Source: Gavia stellata (lineage: Eukaryota > Chordata > Aves > Gaviiformes > Gaviidae). From it: 64,000 nt of DNA. Positions within the stretch are counted from its first letter, which is position 1. Each line of letters begins with the position of its first letter. The stretch lies in NCBI RefSeq assembly GCF_030936135.1, contig NC_082600.1, positions 27,163,943 to 27,227,942 of the forward strand, written 5' to 3'. Positions 1-9,600 of the stretch are shown here, piece by piece. The translations under genes and the position numbers were made by a program. The notes below the pieces were generated by a model. It made no database searches and was not told the origin of the DNA. It saw only the letters and a list, made by a program, of their open reading frames with translations.

Positions 1-45
1 TTTGTCTTTTATGTACTAGCTAAATTGTTTGAGTCTTTGGTATCA
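1..45 (-). repeat. Start of the 3' LTR (truncated by window edge)
   Basis: On the minus strand the sequence just after the polypurine tract begins TGATACCAAAG and ends in ACATAAAAGACAAA. The 5' end of the other LTR (minus strand from 5337) begins TGTAACAAATG and runs into ATATTAAAGACAAA. The two align with several differences and small gaps, so both are U3 starts of diverged LTRs. Only 45 bp are visible, too few to date the insertion. Confidence 0.75.
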
Positions 46-47
46 AT

Positions 48-57
48 CCCCCCTTTT
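48..57 (-). promoter_or_regulatory. Retroviral polypurine tract
   Basis: The minus strand reads AAAAGGGGGG and sits 2 bp before the TG that opens the 3' LTR. This is the expected place and composition of the plus-strand primer for reverse transcription. Confidence 0.8.
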
Positions 58-77
58 GAAGTAGTTAGATTTTCTTA

Positions 78-575
78 CTACTTCCATATATTATTCTCAA
101 TGGTTCTCTTAGTACAACTTATGTAGATTCCTATAATAACCACAATCACAACCACATAAATTATTCCTTCCAAGAACATGGTTAACCATCCTTTTAGAGA
201 CCATCCACCTAATTTTTGGGGGATTTTGTTGAGCCAATTATTTTCCGCTGCCTCCCCGATTGCTCTGCTGTCTTCTGCTACTTTTCTCATTTTATCTAAT
301 TGTTCTTGCAGGTTATCAGTGATACTTGGGATGTGGATACAGCAGTGTTCTTTGTCTAACTTAAGCTATCCACACACCCCTTGTTCTTTAACTAATAGCA
401 ATTCTAAGGCTAGCCTGTTTTGTAAAGACATTTTAGTATCAGCTTGGACCTGTTTATTAATAATATGGAATCCTTTTTGAGTGGCTCTTGACAAAGTTTC
501 TACTTGTCAAGTCAGATTTTCTATTAATACTCTATTTTCTAAGGCATGATTCCCAAGTTACGTTTAAGCGTAAAG
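78..575 (-). pseudogene. env: env transmembrane (TM) remnant, broken
   Basis: Minus-strand translation gives, in order, a heptad-rich stretch (about 540-430), an immunosuppressive-domain-like helix, a Cys followed by a Cys-Cys pair (about 320-375), a membrane-proximal segment, a hydrophobic membrane span rich in Val and Ile (about 95-175), a short Lys/Arg-containing tail and a stop at 78-80. This is the C-terminal half of a retroviral envelope TM subunit, which anchors and fuses. The open 70-codon part covers the membrane span. At least two in-frame stops lie upstream, one inside the Cys region. The surface subunit, furin site and fusion peptide are absent: the TM frame starts within tens of bases of the end of integrase. 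It is a non-functional fragment. Confidence 0.8.
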
Positions 576-1700
576 GTCCTTCTTGTTTGACAGTCCATTC
601 TGGTGATGTGGCTGGCTTGATCCTGCTGTGATGTATCCACAGAGTGACTCTTTCAAGCTTGACAGCTGTGTAGGTGGCGAGTAAAATCTGGAGAGGTTTT
701 TTCCACTTCTCCTTCAACAATTCTTCTGACCATGTCCTCAGATACACCCAGTCTCCAGGTTGGTATTGATGCATAGGCACGTCCAGGTATAGTGGTGCGC
801 TCACAGTGCCATACCTGTGGAGAGAGGGCAGAACCTTTCCTAGAGAGATAACATACTCCTTCAGGTCATGTTTTCCTACAATTTCAGGATTAACACCTGT
901 TTCTGTCATCTGATAAGGTTTACTGTATATGATCTCAAAAGGACTAACCTTTTCTTTAGTTCTAGGCTGGATATGTATCCGTAGCAAAGCTAAGGGTAAA
1001 GCATCCAGCCATTTTATCTGAGTCTCTTGGCAAATTTTACCTATCTGTCTTTTTAGGCTTTGATTCATTCTTTCTACTTTCCCACTTGATTGAGGTCTCC
1101 ATGAGGTGTGGAGATCCCATTTTACCCCTATGCTTCAGCTAGACTTTGAACAGCTTCTGCTATAAAGTGTGGGCCCCTATCCGAAGATAGTCCTATGGGT
1201 ACCCCAAATCTTGGTATTATTTCCTTAAGTAACACTTTCGCTGCTACTTTTGCCTTGTTGGTGCGACAAGGGGAAGATTCTGGCCAGCCTGAGAAAGTGT
1301 CTAACATTACTAAAAGATACTGGTATCCATTTTGCCATGGTAAATGGAAAAGTCTATTTGCCAATAGTCCACTAACAGAGGACTTTTTCCTCTCTTTGTC
1401 ACCCCTAGTAAAGGTCTTCGGGGTAAGTGAAGATTGTTCCTCAGGCATAATTCATATTTCTTCGCTATGCTTTTGATTATTCCAGTCATTCGTACACCTA
1501 GCACGTGTGTTTTTAATGCTTCCACCGTTGTTTCAGTTTCCCAGTGAGTTTCTTGGTGTTGCCTATTGGTCAATTCACGCATAATTTCCTGTGTAACTAT
1601 TACTTGATGTGAAGGAGTCACCCACCACCCTTCTTGGTTTTTATTTGCTTTCAGTAGATTAGCCGATCGATTTTCTTCTGGTGTATACTGCAGACTCTTA
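532..1700 (-). pseudogene. pol: pol: integrase region, broken
   Basis: Three open minus-strand pieces cover integrase: an N-terminal His/Cys zinc-binding region (about 1700-1450), the catalytic core (1448-1128) and the end of the core plus C-terminal domain (1068-532). In the core the first Asp of the DDE triad lies near 1300 in a MLDTFSGW context. The second lies in a SSDRGPHF context near 1180, and the Glu falls in GKVERMNQ near 1075. The C-terminal part has GDWVYLRTW and WIHHSRIKPA, as in gammaretroviral integrases. Integrase would insert viral DNA into the host genome. A stop at 1128-1130, further stops before 1068 and frame changes near 1310-1450 break it, so no functional protein is expected. 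Confidence 0.9.
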
Positions 1701-1759
1701 GGTCCCAACCTCTGAACCTTTTCAGGCAAGACTAGCAATATTTGACCTTCAGCTGCTTC

Positions 1760-2230
1760 TCTGGCAGCTTTATCTGCCATACGGTTTCCTATATGCATTG
1801 GGCTGTTTCCAAATTGATGTGCCTTGCAATGCATAATTGCCACTAATCGGGGTAGATTAATTGCTTGTAATAATTGTTGGACTGTGGCCCATATTTAACT
1901 GGGGATCCTTGAGATGTTAGGAGTCCCCTTTCTTTCCAAATAGCTCCATGAGCATGGACCACTCCAAAGGCAAATTTTGAATCTGTCCATACATTAACAT
2001 TACAAAGTTACATTAAAAGTTTTAACTTTTGAAAGTTCTAGTGCTCTCAGCAAGGCTATGAGCTCTGCTTTCTGGGCTCTGCTTTCAGGGGCCGAAGTGT
2101 TGGATGGCAAAGCTTTTGCTTCAGTTACTTCCTTAATGGTTACCACTGTGTAACCTGCTTTCCGAGTTCCATTCGGCATAAAGCTGCTACCATCTATGAA
2201 CAGGTTCCAGTCCGCATTTTCCATTGGCAT
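1760..2230 (-). pseudogene. pol: pol: RNase H region, broken
   Basis: The minus strand shows LFIDGSS near 2200 (first catalytic Asp), a TDSKFAFG motif near 1970-1990 and an HCKAHQ...NRMADKAAREA stretch near 1760-1830, in the order of a gammaretroviral RNase H. The domain would degrade RNA in RNA:DNA hybrids during reverse transcription. The parts lie in different frames: the open frame containing the first Asp stops at 2000-2002, and another stop lies near 1845-1860. Confidence 0.85.
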
Positions 2231-3362
2231 GTCTGTCAGATCTGCTGTGCTGGAGTACGTCTGTTCCACCGTTTGCAAACAGTCTTGAGTTAATTCTTCT
2301 CCACCAGGATCAGTAGTTAGGTTGCTGGATTCAGGATTGTGGTTACTTTCAACTTCACATCGTCTTGTTCCAGAAGAATGGCTTGATATTTCAGCATCCA
2401 GCTTGGTGACAAATAGTGTCCTCCTTTTTGTTCTAGCACTGCTGTAACTGCACGGGGCACAAATACAGCTAGCTTTTGTCCGAGTGTCCATTTTCAGGCC
2501 TCTTGGAACAGTAGTTTTGAAAAATACCCCACGGGTCTTTTCCATGATCTCAGTCTCTGGGCCAATACCCCTGAGACAATATGCACACCATCTGGCCATT
2601 CCGAGAAATTCTCTGAGCTCTTGTTTCGATTTGGGTTCTGGGATTTGACAAATAGTCTCTTTCCTTTTGGTTCCAAGACTACGCTGGCCCTTGGAAATTG
2701 TGTAACCCAAATATGTTACTTCCTGCTGGGTGATCTGTGCCTTTTTCCTAGACACCTTGTACCCTGCCAACTCCAAAAAGTTTAGGAGGTCTATTGCCAT
2801 TTGTATGGAATCCTCCTTGTCACTTGCTGCTAGCAGTAAGTCATCTATGTACTGCAGCAAGGTGATATTTTTATGCATCTTTTGCCAGTCTTCTAATTCT
2901 TTGGCTAATTGATTTCCAAAGATTGTAGGGCTATTCTTAAATCCTTGTGGTAATACTGTCCAGCACCATTGAGGTTTTTCTACTGGCCTTTGGGCTTTCT
3001 CATTCAAAAGCGAACAGTTCCTGACTCTCAGCTGCTAGTGGAAGGCAAAAGAATGCATCTTTCAGATCCAATACAGTAAATCATTTGTCTGTTTCCTTCA
3101 AGGTGGTCAAGAGAGTATACGGGTTTGCCACTCTCCGGTGAACATCCTGCACGATTTGATTTATAGCCCTTAAGTCCTGGACCAATCTATACTCTTCTGA
3201 ATGTGGCTTTTTAATGGGCAAGATCAGGGTGTTGTATTCTGATTGACATTCTTTTAATAATCCAAAATTTACAAATTGTTCTATTAATGGTTCTAATCCT
3301 TTTCTTGCTTCTAATTTAATTGGATACTGTTTCTGTTTTACTGGTCTGGCATCTGGTTTCAA
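2230..3362 (-). pseudogene. pol: pol: reverse transcriptase region, broken
   Basis: The N-terminal RT segment is open from 3362 to a TGA at 3081-3083. After a second TGA at 3000-3002 and a frame change, a long open frame runs from about 3005 to 2000. Motifs seen are VLDLKDAFF near 3060 (catalytic Asp), LPQGFKNSPT near 2930-2950 and the polymerase box YIDD at 2840-2851. A thumb/connection segment with REFLGMARWC follows near 2590. These match gammaretroviral RT in order and spacing. The 335-codon open frame is the longest intact piece of the element. The enzyme is inactive because of the stops and frame changes. Confidence 0.92.
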
Positions 3363-3384
3363 CTGGGTGATTACTGGTTCTGCT

Positions 3385-3880
3385 GCTCAGGATTGTCCTG
3401 GTGTTCCTGAAGCCCATACTAGAGGTGTTACGGCATTTTCAACTTCTTCTGGTATTTCCTGTAACTTGGCTTCCTTCTGTAACATAAAAACTTGAGGATC
3501 CAAAGCTTTATTTTCAGGAATATGGATTTGGATTTTTCCTTTTGAAAAAGTAATTTGTGCATTCAATTTACTTAATATGTCTCATCCTAATAGTGGCACA
3601 GGGCAATATGGAATATAGAGAAATTGATGGGTTAACACCCTTTTCCCAATTTTAAACTGCAAAGGCTGGAAAAATGGCCGATTTTCTTTCCACCCTGTGG
3701 CACCAATAATTGATGTGCTTTGATTACTCAAATTAGCCTTGCAGGTATTCAATACTCAATAAGTAGTTCCTGTATCTACTAAAAATTTTATTTTTTCATT
3801 CCCCAACTTTACTATAACCAGGGGTTCTGTTGGGGAGGGTTTCTGAATCTTCCCCCGGTCTCCCTCAGTCTGAATCTAAT
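3385..3880 (-). pseudogene. pro: pro/pol: retroviral aspartic protease region, broken
   Basis: Minus-strand translation around 3785-3770 gives the active-site motif VDTGTT, preceded by a beta-strand-like KIKFL. A hydrophobic PLLG segment near 3590 is immediately followed by a TGA. This is the pattern of a retroviral aspartyl protease lying directly before RT. Stops at about 3757 and 3583-3585 and another at about 3385 interrupt the frame. Confidence 0.8.
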
Positions 3881-3934
3881 ATCATCATGTTAACAGCCTG
3901 CCTTGGCATTTTCTCAAGGCCTTGTCATCTTAAC

Positions 3935-4040
3935 TGTGGACACTCCCTTCTCCAGTGTCCTTTCTGCTTACAGCAAGCACACTGATCTTTCTCTAAGGAT
4001 ATTTTGGCCCTTTGTGCTTTACAGGGAAACCTTCTCCCCT
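3935..4040 (-). pseudogene. gag: gag: nucleocapsid with single CCHC zinc knuckle
   Basis: The minus strand encodes CACCKQKGHWRREC, a perfect C-X2-C-X4-H-X4-C knuckle, at about 3990-3949. A Lys/Arg-rich stretch lies just before it. One knuckle is typical of gammaretroviral nucleocapsid, which binds and packages genomic RNA. The sequence further upstream does not read as capsid. Confidence 0.85.
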
Positions 4041-4402
4041 TCTTAAATCTGTTATCACAGAGGCACTACCACCATACCATACCCCTCACTTCTGTGAATC
4101 ACATATTTAAGAATTATCACTAAAATACACATTCATCACACAATCTTTAAAAACTTCACTACAGCAACAAAAAGAATTCCCCGCACCAAAATCAAAATAA
4201 CATCATTACAACACTGAATGGAAGTACACAATTTACACACAATCCACCCCTCGTCCTTTCACCACAATTACAACAGCAGAAATTCCCCACGATCATTCCA
4301 CTCTCTAATATTGTTCAGTCCGTGTTTTGCCTGTTACCTCTCCCAGTTACTCTCTTTATATTGAATCATTCCAGCCCCTTCAGTAGATTGTTCAGCTCCC
4401 AT
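4041..4402 (-). pseudogene. gag: Probable gag start with most of gag deleted
   Basis: On the minus strand an ATG at 4402-4400 opens with Met-Gly-Ala-Glu-Gln-Ser, a plausible N-myristoylation signal as found at the start of retroviral matrix proteins. It lies about 455 nt after the primer binding site, a normal leader length. The frame stops after 22 codons. Only about 400 nt remain before the zinc knuckle, so most of matrix and all of capsid appear deleted. Calling this ATG the gag start is inference. Confidence 0.5.
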
Positions 4403-4857
4403 TATACAACGTTTCAAAGTTACTCTTGTGGTACCAAAAATCAAACCAGCGTTTCCACACTAATTTTTAATATTGCGTATGCTCAACAGACCAGAAATCA
4501 GACCAGAGTGGCCAGGGGGGAATCCAAACCTAACCTTATACAAGGTACATTTCCCGTTTTTATACAAAGTTACCACATACGTGTACCTAAAGACTCTGGA
4601 TGTCCCCATAGTAGCATACGAATTACACAATAGTGCACTACTGCTACCAATAGCTCAACAACACGTACTTAATTCAGATACGATTTACTTGTAAGCAACC
4701 AATACCAATACTAATGCCAATACCAATGTCGTTAATATCCCAGATAGCTGTCGCAGAAACTCACCCAACCAGGGAATCAGAGGGCCTCCCTGAAAATATT
4801 CCGGTGCGCACTGGAGTTCTCATGATTCCTCTGGTCTGTCGAGATTCCAGAGAGCAG
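4403..4857 (-). other. ERV 5' leader
   Basis: This is the segment between the primer binding site and the probable gag start. It would hold the splice donor and packaging signal in a live element. No coding content was recognised and I could not fix the splice donor. Confidence 0.5.
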
Positions 4858-4875
4858 GTCCCATCTGGGTTGCCA
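4858..4875 (-). promoter_or_regulatory. Primer binding site, best match tRNA-Arg
   Basis: The minus strand reads TGGCAACCCAGATGGGAC, 5 bp after the LTR end. It is complementary to the 3' end of a vertebrate tRNA-Arg (CCG-type acceptor end as I recall it) with one difference at the fifth base. The tRNA identity rests on memory of the tRNA end; the position supports a primer site. Confidence 0.7.
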
Positions 4876-4946
4876 AATTCTGTTACTGAAAATCGTAACC
4901 AAGAGAACTCTCCAAACCAAATGATAGTTTAGAAAGCTGACATTGG

Positions 4947-4952
4947 TTTATT
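4947..4952 (-). terminator. LTR polyadenylation signal AATAAA
   Basis: The plus strand reads TTTATT, which is AATAAA on the minus strand, in the R region of the LTR and downstream of the TATA-like box. Confidence 0.65.
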
Positions 4953-5013
4953 GCAGCACTGGGTGGATGGGAGGTTTTTCCTCCTAGCATGCACAGCAGG
5001 TTAAAATCATAAC

Positions 5014-5025
5014 GGGTATTTAAAA
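5014..5025 (-). promoter_or_regulatory. LTR TATA-like box
   Basis: The minus strand reads TTTTAAATACCC within the LTR, about 65 bp before the AATAAA. This is the usual spacing for a gammaretroviral U3/R boundary. Confidence 0.55.
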
Positions 5026-5337
5026 CAGTTAACAGAGTTAGTTATGCCTACTGGTCCTACCCCTTGATTAACTATCGGTTAGTACCTTTCTTACTTCATC
5101 TTAAAGATACAGTTCTCTCTTAATTCTTTATGCATGCCCAGAGAGTAGGGGGCTTATTTGGGTTGGGTGTGGTTTTCACATTATAATGAGATTATAATGA
5201 GGCAGTTTAACTATAGGACACTATTTTGGCACTCTATTCTATCTTTCTAGAATTTGTCCTTGTGGTAATTGTTATTGGTAGTTAGTGGAGACAGATTTTG
5301 TCTTTAATATGTCTAACTACCAGGTGCATTTGTTACA

Positions 5338-6366
5338 AAGTATCTTTTTTATATTCTTTCCATTCTTTTTCACTTATTTTTGACCTTGTGTTTCGAGATG
5401 CTCTGTAACAAGGAGTTCTAACTCTAGGGCAGGCAGTGAAAAAGAGCTGAGGGGAAAGGGAGTTGTTCTGTTCCTGCTGTTTAAATTTATTTCCTTCGCC
5501 TTACTGACTCTCACTCATGGCAGCTCCTGCAATGTGCCCTTCCACTTCATGCTTGTCTCCCATTTGCTTAGCCTTTTATTCATCAACAGTAGCTCTTGCA
5601 TGCACTGGTTTTTCTCACTGACAGTCAAGATACATACTACTTCAGGCCCCGTGCCCTCCCTTATTTAGAAAAAAGGACTAATAGTAACCTTTTGCTGACT
5701 GCAAGCTGATTGCAGATGGCAGGCAGGATCTGGCCCACAAGCTGCCAGCTCTTGAAGAGCCATGCATATAGAGTTTCAAGGTGTCATTCTTTCCTTGTAA
5801 GGAGGTACCAGTCAAGGTATGTTCCCTGCTGAAATTGTCCAGCAGATCACTTCTGTGATTGAGCTGCCTGTGATTTTATCTAACACATTGTTTTCATGCT
5901 GATGCTTCTTATCAGTACAGACTGTGTCAGCTCCTTAGGTCAGAATCTTCTCCATGCTGTTTTCTTTAATAAATTGGTGAGAGCTTTTCCAGAGCTTAAC
6001 TGTACAAATGGACAAGATCTGCTTGTTTCTCTGAAAGGATGTGGCTTTGCTTTTTTCTTTTCGGTAGTGGGTTGTCTTGGTTTCTGTTTTGATATTGCAC
6101 TAGTAGTGCAGAGAAGAAGTGCCTAGAGACATGTACTTTTCAGGGCACTCATTTGAACCCCAGCACAAAAGAGAATTAGGTTGTTCAGTGCCCATTTGTG
6201 CCCTGTTCACTTGGGAGAACACAGCCTGTGTGACAGAGCTGGCTGTTAGTTTTTTCTCCTTTGCTGAACTGGGGTTCTTGCCCTTGTTTCCACAAGGCAA
6301 CTTGCTTTCTCTTCCTCTGTGTGCTGCATATTTTTGCTGACCTGGACTTTTCCATTTCCCATGCAG
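5338..6366 (+). other. AREL1 intron segment upstream of the first visible exon
   Basis: No exon was found between the ERV and the exon at 6367. I looked for the N-terminal 81 codons of AREL1 (membrane-like start and Trp-rich segment) in this stretch and did not see them, so it is read as intron. It ends in a good acceptor, TTCCCATGCAG. Confidence 0.7.
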
Positions 6367-6604
6367 TTATTCTATAAAAATGGGCAACCCTTCCCTGCTC
6401 ACCGGCCTGTGGGGCTGCGAGTTCACATCTGCCATGCGGAGCTAGCAATTGATATTCCTGTAACTCAGGAAGTTCTTCAGGAGCCTAATTCCAATGTGGT
6501 GAAAGTGGCCTTCACTGTGCGCAGGGCTGGGAGATACGAGATCACTGTAAAGCTTGGTGGTTTGAACGTGGCCTACAGCCCCTACTACAAGGTGTTCCAG
6601 CCAG
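6367..6604 (+). CDS. AREL1: AREL1 exon, filamin-type repeat, first half
   Basis: Acceptor ATGCAG, donor GTAAGG. It begins in phase 0 with [12 protein letters not shown] and ends FQPG with one base of the Gly codon. The [11 protein letters not shown] motif is typical of a filamin Ig-like repeat. Confidence 0.96.
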
Positions 6605-9600
6605 GTAAGGTCTAAGTGGCCCTGTTAATGATTCAAAGTAGATTTGGAGGTATTGGAGGCAGTTAGGTAAATGTGTTTCCAGTTAAAATAGGTAGGTCAC
6701 AGGGAAAGGGTTACCCTTCACCATTTTCCTCTTGCCACGTGTAGATCCCAGCAATAGACCCATGACTAAAACATACTTGTGACTACCAGTATGTGGCAAA
6801 ATAGAAACTGCCTTACAGAGTAAGTCATTAGTGCTGCTTAAACTCCTTAACCACTTGTGTCATGTTCTCCGTCTTGTAGCAACTTCCTCATGATCCATCT
6901 AGTAGTCAGAGAATATCTTTTGTGAAGTATTGAGTTAGTTGTATCTGAATTGGAAATGCTGTCATGATTTAACTCTTTTTCTCTCTTGAATACCCTACTC
7001 TATTCCTTTAAGCTCCTCGCGCAGTTGCTACCTTTGATTATACACTTCTTTAAAAACATTTCGTTTTTATCCATTTAAAATTTGTTTTCTTTACTTTTGT
7101 TTTTTGACCCAGTCTGCATCTTTTCTATTTCATGGACATGTTCATTGAAAGTACCTCCATTCCATTGCATTGTGAATAGATACAAAGCTTGTGAAGATAC
7201 CCCTTTAGAAAGAGGAAGCTCAGATTTAACTCAGATACCCTCCAGGCTAAAGTTTGTTTGGCAAGCTGAATTTGCAGGTTTCCTTGGCTGTTAGCCAACT
7301 AGTACTTTGTTTCTGCAGTGGGAGCAAGTTCTTGAAGGTTAGAATGGAGGAAAGAGCATTCTTTAGAGAGCTAGTAACTGGGTTTGCTTTATCAGTATTA
7401 AGTTTCTGACCCAAGGCAAACCTTGTGCACCACACCATGTATTTCAGAGCTCAGATATTTTGTTTTTTGAATGTAGGGGCATAGAATGTGTTTAGATTTG
7501 ATCCATTTTCAAGGGTAGTGTGCCCCTAGTTGCTTTTCCTTTGCTCTTTGTAGCTTCAGCTTGGAATTTGTTTGACTTTAAACTGTTGTTGTCTGCTTCA
7601 GGGATGGTGGTTCCCTCCAAAACCAAAATTATCTGCCATTTCTCCACTCTGGTTCTGACCTGTGGGCAGCAACACACTCTGCAGATAGTTCCCAGAGACG
7701 AGTATGACAATCCCACCAGCAATTCTGTGTCTCTGATAGATGAGCACAATTACAGCCTCTCCATCCATGAGGTGAGTGCAACCTCATCCCTTGCTGCTTG
7801 ACTTCAGGTGAGCTCGAGAGCCCCCTTTATTAATTTGTTTTCTGTTTAGCTGGGTCCTCAAGAAGAAGAGAGCTCTGATGTTGTGTTTGAGAAGTCTGTG
7901 GTGTCCAATCGGCAGACTTGCGAAGTGTTCTTCCGACTCACCTTGCACTGTAGGGGGTGTTTCCATGCCTGCATCTCCTACCAGAACCAGCCTATAAGCA
8001 ATGGTGATTTTGACATCATTGTTCTAAGTGGTGAGTCAAGAACTACTCAGTATTCATTCTTCAGGTGTCCTCTTACAAGATACTTTGCACACTCCTGTAG
8101 CAGAGCTAAATGTGGCTTCCCTGCAGGCTAGCCATGCTTAATTGCTCAAGGAATGCCTATTCATTTAAAAATGCTAAGGTAAATGAATTTGCTGCTGACT
8201 AAGGGAGATCTCTGAGGTCTGATACTGTCTGTTCCATCAGCAAATAAAAGCATGTGTGGTTTTTTTCACGTATCTCGTGAAGTTTTCCTCTGAAATTAGG
8301 TAATTTTTATTGCTTGCTAGTACTTTGTATCTGAGTCATACTGTAAGTGAGCCAGTCATGTATTGTATCTTAAGCTATATGGATGAAGAGCACTGCATGT
8401 AACCTGTGTGCTTTTTTACAATTTTATAATTCCTGGTTTATTCAGGAGTGAGCCAGTCAGTAGTGTGGCTGTCATGTGGCTATACCTTCAGGCTGGTGCT
8501 CTGAGACAAAGGTTCTGCACGCCTTTTTCCTTTTTTCTTGAAGCAGTCTCTGTCTGAAGCCAGGACAGACAAACCGCTGTCTTGAAATCTTTTCATCCCA
8601 CTCCTGGGTTCTCTTTATCAGAGTTTCACTTGACCAGGTTTTCTGGATATGTAGCCTTTTCTTTAAAATCATAGTAACTAATTTGGTGGTGGTCTTTGGA
8701 TTCTTTACTTCTTGATTCTGATCTCCGTTAACATTGACACAACCCTCTTATATCTATTTCCCCTAGAGAATGAAAAAAACATTGTAGAACGCAATGTGTC
8801 CACCTCAGGTGTCAGTATTTACTTTGAAGCGTACCTTTACGATGCTCCTAGTTATACCAACACTCAGTGGCAACTTCCACCAACGCACCTGAGCTCCTCC
8901 CAGCGCCGTCCTTCTGCTACAACTGAGGATGAAGATGAAGATTCTCCCTCTGACAGCCAAACCCCCGAGAAAGTGAAGAAACCTAAAAAAGTGTACTGCT
9001 ATGTGTCACCTAAGGTAGATATCACAAAGTTAACGCTCTTGAGCATATGTTTAAAGTACACTGCAACTGAAGAGCTTACTTGTGCCCTATATCTTAGCTT
9101 CAGATTTAGGTGCCTCAGATTTGGTTAAAAAAGGTTTGCCTAAGGCTAGACAGCAAATGTGGAGCTCATGACTGAGAATAATGTTAAAATGCTCCTTGAA
9201 GTTTTAGGACTCCATGTGTCTTTCTAGATCTGATCCAAAACCTTCTGGGAATTTTCTCACTGATTATTCAAGAGATACTCTGTTTGCCTTTCCTTTGCTC
9301 AGGTCAGACCTGCAATTCCCTTTCTCAGTTTCTGATACTTGTGGATCGGAACTTGGAGGAAGACACTTCTCAGATTTTATGTCTTTGTCCTGTTTCTTGA
9401 ATGTTTCAGCGAAAAGAAAAAGAAAAAAAAATGGTCAGAGGACAAATGGTAAATGTGTAAATAGAAGAAACAGGATTCAAGCAAGTCAAGAAAAACTGAG
9501 GATTCTCTTATAGTAAGAATATGTTAACAGAAACTATTACCCCTTATTATTGCATTCAGGGAAACTAGAAAGAAAATTCCATTAAATCTACTAATAAATT

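Larger units (their letters stand above)
1..5337 (-). mobile_element. Defective gammaretrovirus-like endogenous retrovirus (ERV class I)
   Basis: Read on the minus strand from 5337 to 1, the parts come in retroviral order: 5' LTR, primer binding site, leader, gag start, single nucleocapsid zinc knuckle, protease, reverse transcriptase, RNase H, integrase, env TM, polypurine tract and the first 45 bp of the 3' LTR. The RT and integrase motifs and the single CCHC knuckle point to the gammaretrovirus/class I group. The element is about 5.3 kb, against roughly 8-9 kb for a complete one. Only about 420 nt separate the probable gag start from the knuckle, and env surface sequence is absent. All frames carry stops or frameshifts, so it is dead. 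It is antisense to AREL1 and probably lies in an AREL1 intron. The target-site duplication cannot be tested because the left end is outside the window. Confidence 0.93.
4881..5337 (-). repeat. 5' LTR of the ERV
   Basis: The 457-bp segment has TG...CA ends on the minus strand (TGTAACAAAT at 5337 and CAGTAACA at 4881). The end at 5337 is confirmed by similarity to the 3' LTR start at 1-45. Inside are a TATA-like box at 5014-5025 and an AATAAA signal at 4947-4952, both on the minus strand and about 65 bp apart. This fits U3-R-U5 order with R starting near 4990. Confidence 0.8.

Noticed and set aside
1..5337. A functional or domesticated retroviral env (syncytin-like) gene
   Set aside because: The surface subunit and fusion peptide are absent and the TM frame has in-frame stops, so no intact envelope product is possible.
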